From Ardenticatenaceae bacterium (GTDB lineage Bacteria; Chloroflexota; Anaerolineae; Promineifilales; Promineifilaceae), in the NCBI GenBank assembly GCA_020634415.1, contig JACKBT010000063.1:1-18547 (forward strand): a stretch of DNA of 18,547 nt, read 5' to 3'. The translations under genes were made by a program, and so were the position numbers. The notes under the pieces are model-generated. The model saw only the letters and a program-made list of their open reading frames with translations, had not been told where the DNA came from and made no database searches. Of this stretch, positions 16,238 to 18,547 are shown piece by piece. Position 1 is the first letter of the stretch, and each line of letters starts with the position of its first letter.

Positions 16238-16267
16238 TTGCCTCTGACTTCATGGGTTTGTTACAAT
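16238..16267 (+). promoter_or_regulatory. Candidate promoter for the hypothetical gene at 16309
   Basis: TTGCCT at 16238-16243 and TACAAT at 16262-16267, spaced by 18 nt and located just after the terminator. Transcription would start near 16274, leaving a leader of about 35 nt that contains the AAGGAGAG ribosome-binding site. Confidence 0.55.
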
Positions 16268-16308
16268 CGCCCCATGTCGCCCAAAACATTTGAACAAGGA
16301 GAGTACAC

Positions 16309-17028
16309 ATGCCTACGTTAAGAATCCCTCATAGTGATATTGGCCGCTTAACCTTCCTGCGCACGGCCGCCCAAACAGCAACCAAAGACCATCTCAACGG
16401 GTTGGTTTACATAACACCAGATACACTGCGCGAACTGAATGAATTTTTGAATATCTTCGATCTGGCCTTCCTCAAAGTGTCGGCAGCCGTCGGCGAGCGT
16501 TCTCGTGAAGTGGAGGAAAGCGAAGCGGCTATGGCCGAATTGAAAGAGGTGTTGGACGATCTGTGGGAAGTGTTACGCCGTCGTGTACGCCGCCATAATG
16601 AACCCGCTGGCGTGCTGCGCTTTTATGGTCTGGATGTGGACGGGCAGCCGCCAAGCCTGGATGATCATGAAGATTGGTTGGAGTTGGCAGAGCAGGTTAT
16701 TGTGGGGGATGGGCAAGCTGTGGGGGCAGGGTTTGCTACGGCCGTTTGTCCCTCTGTGGCCGAATTACAAGCCGCCTTAGAGAGTGCGCGCAAAGAGTTG
16801 GCAGATGTCACACCCGCCGAACGGGAACTGGATCGGGCGCAAACGGCCGTTTTGTCCTTACGCCAACAAGCCGACAACTTAATTCTGGACATCATCGAAG
16901 AGCTGCGCTTCCACACACGCAAAGAAGACCCGGCCAGTCAGCGCCATCTCCTGCGCACCTATGGTGCTAACTATCGTTATCAACCTGGCGAAGTCCGTGA
17001 TTTAGATGATGTGGAAGAAGAGGAATAA
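16309..17028 (+). CDS. Hypothetical helical acidic protein
   Basis: A 239-residue protein whose family I do not recognise. The start is well supported, with AAGGAGAG ending 5 nt before the ATG and a candidate promoter further upstream. It has no signal peptide and no membrane segment, so it is probably cytoplasmic. Residues about 65-100 (VGERSREVEESEAAMAELKE and following) and 150-205 (SVAELQAALESARKELADV and following) have heptad-like hydrophobic spacing suggesting coiled coils. Near the C-terminus, SQRHLLRTYGANYRYQPGE is the most motif-like segment. The protein ends in an acidic tail (DLDDVEEEE). It has its own promoter and a downstream hairpin, so it is probably monocistronic. The TATA-free spacing and codon choice look like its neighbours, with no sign of recent transfer. 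Confidence 0.85.
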   Translation: MPTLRIPHSDIGRLTFLRTAAQTATKDHLNGLVYITPDTLRELNEFLNIFDLAFLKVSAAVGERSREVEESEAAMAELKEVLDDLWEVLRRRVRRHNEPAGVLRFYGLDVDGQPPSLDDHEDWLELAEQVIVGDGQAVGAGFATAVCPSVAELQAALESARKELADVTPAERELDRAQTAVLSLRQQADNLILDIIEELRFHTRKEDPASQRHLLRTYGANYRYQPGEVRDLDDVEEEE

Positions 17029-17047
17029 AGGGTAATCCGTCATGAGC

Positions 17048-17077
17048 AACCCGTCATCCACTAACTGATGACGGGTT
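17048..17077. repeat. Hairpin/inverted repeat at the convergent gene junction
   Basis: A perfect 11-bp stem (AACCCGTCATC at 17048-17058, complement at 17067-17077) with an 8-nt loop, preceded by a partial direct copy CCGTCAT at about 17038. It overlaps the TAA stop of the nuclease-fusion gene (complement of 17076-17078). No T-tract follows on either strand, so terminator function is uncertain. It may be another member of the periodic intergenic repeats. Confidence 0.65.
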
Positions 17078-18302
17078 ACGGTGCGTCTAAGACCAACTCG
17101 CCCCAACTGTTAGGGTTCATTGGTTCATAATGGGGCAGATGGGTATAGGTGACTTGAGGAACGGCCGTTTCCCCTTCATCACTATCCATCGCCCGTAACA
17201 CCACCCGCATCTCTCCCCCCGCCGCCGCTGTTACCTCCAAAGTGCGCCAGGGAATCGCCGCCTCCAGAGTGTACCCATCAGCCATTGGCCGCACAGCAAC
17301 TTGTATGCCCGGCCCGGCAATAGGCATAAACTCCCCCGTCTTCCCTTGTGCCAGCCGCGCCGAAGGCAAAATCTGTCCCAAATCCCCAGGCAGCAATGTA
17401 ATTTGATAGCTGTTCTCATGGAGATCGGTGTTAACGGCCGTTTCCGTCGCTAACAATAACTGCAAATAATCACCACCCAACTCCTTGCCATCAGCCAACA
17501 TAGGCATCACCACATCATCCGTCACCACCACAGCCACCAGCAGGTGGTTGCTATTCCAGGCCAACTGCCACGTCGCCCCCAAATCATCACTGCCATCCCA
17601 GCCCACCGCTTCCTCAGACAGATAGGCTGACGGATATTGGGAAATTCCATTCCACTCGGACAGCCCGCCATCTACTTTGATTTGGCGGCTGACAATGCCC
17701 TGTTGCAGAGCAAAGACATGCACAGGCTGGGGATCGCCAGTGAGAATAGGAGGATTGGGCGTAACGGCCGTTGGCAGCAGTTGCCTTAAATTCTCCATCT
17801 GCCCCCACAACACACCCACTACCGCCACCAGCACAACCAGCACCACAACCCATGTACCCATAACACGCAAACGAGCCGGACGAAAACCACGCGAACGCTT
17901 GGCCCAACTCATCAACTCATGTCCATCAACCAGATCAATCGGTTTCCCCTTCGCCCACTCCTCAGCCGGCTGCGAAATCGCGCCGCTCGTCACCAAAATA
18001 GCCCGCCGCGCCCGGTTATGCACCATCGCCCCATACAAATCACGCACAGTCGGCTGCCCCACCGTGCCCGCATACCGCTTGCACTGCACAACGGCCGTAC
18101 TCAGCCCCCGCCGCAAAAACAAATCCACCCCCTCATCCCCCGATGTCACCGTCATCGCCACCTGATAACCATCCTTCTGATACAGATACCCCACATACTG
18201 TTCAAACTCAATAGGATCCATATTTTGCACCTGACTCAGGCGGTTTATACGGTCAAACTTCTGCCGGGTTTGGCGGTTCAATTTTAGTCGTTTATCACTC
18301 AT
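17076..18302 (-). CDS. Mrr-type restriction-endonuclease domain fused through a membrane helix to a CBM9-like domain
   Basis: A 408-residue protein of unusual architecture. Residues about 27-133 are an Mrr_cat-type PD-(D/E)xK nuclease domain: FEQYVGYLYQKDGYQV (33-48), then GDEGVD with Asp60, then VVQCKRY with Gln73 and Lys75. These are the catalytic positions of Mrr-like type IV restriction enzymes. Basic residues (KRSRGFRPARLR, 135-146) precede one membrane helix (about 149-167), which by the positive-inside rule puts the nuclease in the cytoplasm. After a proline-rich spacer, residues about 205-405 resemble a CBM9-like beta-sandwich: DGGLSEW (211-217), a WDGSDDLGATWQLAWN block, LLVAVVVTDD and GGDYLQLLL. 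That domain would be outside. No methyltransferase or specificity subunit is nearby. Start ATG at 18302 has only a weak AAGG site. Function is unknown: defence, DNA handling or surface sensing are all possible. Confidence 0.8.
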   Translation of the reverse strand: MSDKRLKLNRQTRQKFDRINRLSQVQNMDPIEFEQYVGYLYQKDGYQVAMTVTSGDEGVDLFLRRGLSTAVVQCKRYAGTVGQPTVRDLYGAMVHNRARRAILVTSGAISQPAEEWAKGKPIDLVDGHELMSWAKRSRGFRPARLRVMGTWVVVLVVLVAVVGVLWGQMENLRQLLPTAVTPNPPILTGDPQPVHVFALQQGIVSRQIKVDGGLSEWNGISQYPSAYLSEEAVGWDGSDDLGATWQLAWNSNHLLVAVVVTDDVVMPMLADGKELGGDYLQLLLATETAVNTDLHENSYQITLLPGDLGQILPSARLAQGKTGEFMPIAGPGIQVAVRPMADGYTLEAAIPWRTLEVTAAAGGEMRVVLRAMDSDEGETAVPQVTYTHLPHYEPMNPNSWGELVLDAP

Positions 18303-18367
18303 CTACACTGCCTTTTTAACCCCATTTTACTCTGGTACGTACAATCCTTGAACGATTCGGCCGTTTG

Positions 18368-18396
18368 TTGACAAAGCCAACTACTAGGGCTAGAAT
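18368..18396 (+). promoter_or_regulatory. Near-consensus sigma-70-type promoter for the ferredoxin gene
   Basis: TTGACA at 18368-18373, a 17-nt spacer, and TAGAAT at 18391-18396. Transcription should begin near 18403, giving a leader of about 83 nt that contains a small hairpin (CCGAT/ATCGG). A CGGCCG palindrome lies just upstream of the -35 (18357-18364). Confidence 0.75.
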
Positions 18397-18485
18397 GAGG
18401 CCATTAGAGATTGTGCCGATCTTAACAATCGGATTATAGATGGTCAACCACCACCACATCTCATAAAGTACCGAAGGAGATAAGT

Positions 18486-18547
18486 ATGACCCACATTGTT
18501 ACTCGTCTATGCCTCCGTGACACAGCTTGTGTAGAAGTTTGCCCGGT
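18486..18547 (+). CDS. Ferredoxin, Fe-S cluster protein (5' part only; runs off the window)
   Basis: Only the first 20 complete codons are present. The peptide starts MTHIVTRLC and continues to ACVEVCP, the classic N-terminal cluster-binding segment of FdxA-like 4Fe-4S or 7Fe ferredoxins. Cysteines fall at positions 9, 15 and 19 (C-x5-C-x3-CP). This is shorter than the C-x7-C-x3-CP of FdxA and lacks the extra Cys of C-x2-C-x2-C-x3-CP clusters. AAGGAGA ends 5 nt before the ATG, and a strong promoter lies upstream. The gene is divergent from the nuclease fusion. The rest of the protein, including the second cluster motif, cannot be judged. Confidence 0.82.
   Translation, partial: MTHIVTRLCLRDTACVEVCP

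Larger units (their letters stand above)
569..18364. repeat. Highly iterated palindrome ACGGCCGT (dispersed, whole window)
   Basis: By hand count, about 24 exact copies of ACGGCCGT and about 20 further CGGCCG cores with one flanking change lie throughout the window. Exact copies include those at 569, 736, 843, 10071 and many in 16730-18100. Most copies are in coding DNA, in all three frames (Thr-Ala-Val, Asn-Gly-Arg, Arg-Pro), and some are intergenic. Chance expectation for one octamer in this length is below one. Confidence 0.85.

Noticed and set aside
17919..18287. A 122-codon + strand frame opposite the nuclease domain
   Set aside because: Its Pro/His/Arg/Ile-rich translation is typical of an antisense frame; the minus strand encodes a recognisable Mrr core.

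Overview
The window looks like chromosomal DNA of an uncultured or little-studied bacterium, most likely Chloroflexota (Anaerolineae-like). That is inference from gene content: a stand-alone catalytic subunit of methylmalonyl-CoA mutase, an LCP protein with a long Pro/Thr-rich linker, a pyrrolysine-free MttB homologue, a Tat-exported TRAP binding lipoprotein, and heavy use of short periodic intergenic repeats. No marker gene (rRNA, tRNA, ribosomal protein) is present, so the phylum is not proven. No prophage, IS transposase, CRISPR array or tRNA was seen.

Layout. (1) 85-639 (+): a Nudix hydrolase, convergent with (2) a seven-gene minus-strand block, 9931 down to 650. In transcription order: ABC-2 polysaccharide-export permease, LCP (LytR-CpsA-Psr) glycopolymer transferase, Atg22/UMF1-type MFS transporter, secreted zinc metallopeptidase of the MA-like type, family-5 ABC substrate-binding lipoprotein, TauE/SafE permease, MttB-family methyltransferase. 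The first three may serve the cell envelope. The peptidase and binding protein overlap and look translationally coupled. (3) 10195-13423: a complete TRAP transporter in split orientation, with dctP on + and dctQM on -, converging on a shared bidirectional terminator. (4) 13604-15904 (+): methylmalonyl-CoA mutase catalytic subunit and methylmalonyl-CoA epimerase, adjacent steps of propionyl-CoA/succinyl-CoA interconversion. (5) 15905-16308: non-coding, ending in a strong intrinsic terminator; possible small RNA. (6) 16309-17028 (+): an unrecognised helical acidic protein. (7) 17076-18302 (-): an Mrr-type nuclease domain joined through one membrane helix to an extracytoplasmic CBM9-like domain. 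(8) 18486-end (+): the start of a ferredoxin behind a near-consensus promoter.

Three DNA-level patterns overlie the genes. The palindrome ACGGCCGT occurs about two dozen times (hand count) and its CGGCCG core more than forty times, in all reading frames and in intergenic DNA. Most gaps between same-strand genes are filled by short tandem repeats of period 7 or 8 followed by an inverted copy, abutting or overlapping the upstream stop codon and differing in sequence at each site. A 97-bp REP/MITE-like element with terminal inverted repeats and two internal hairpins lies inside the 5' coding region of the binding lipoprotein and now encodes part of its N-terminus.
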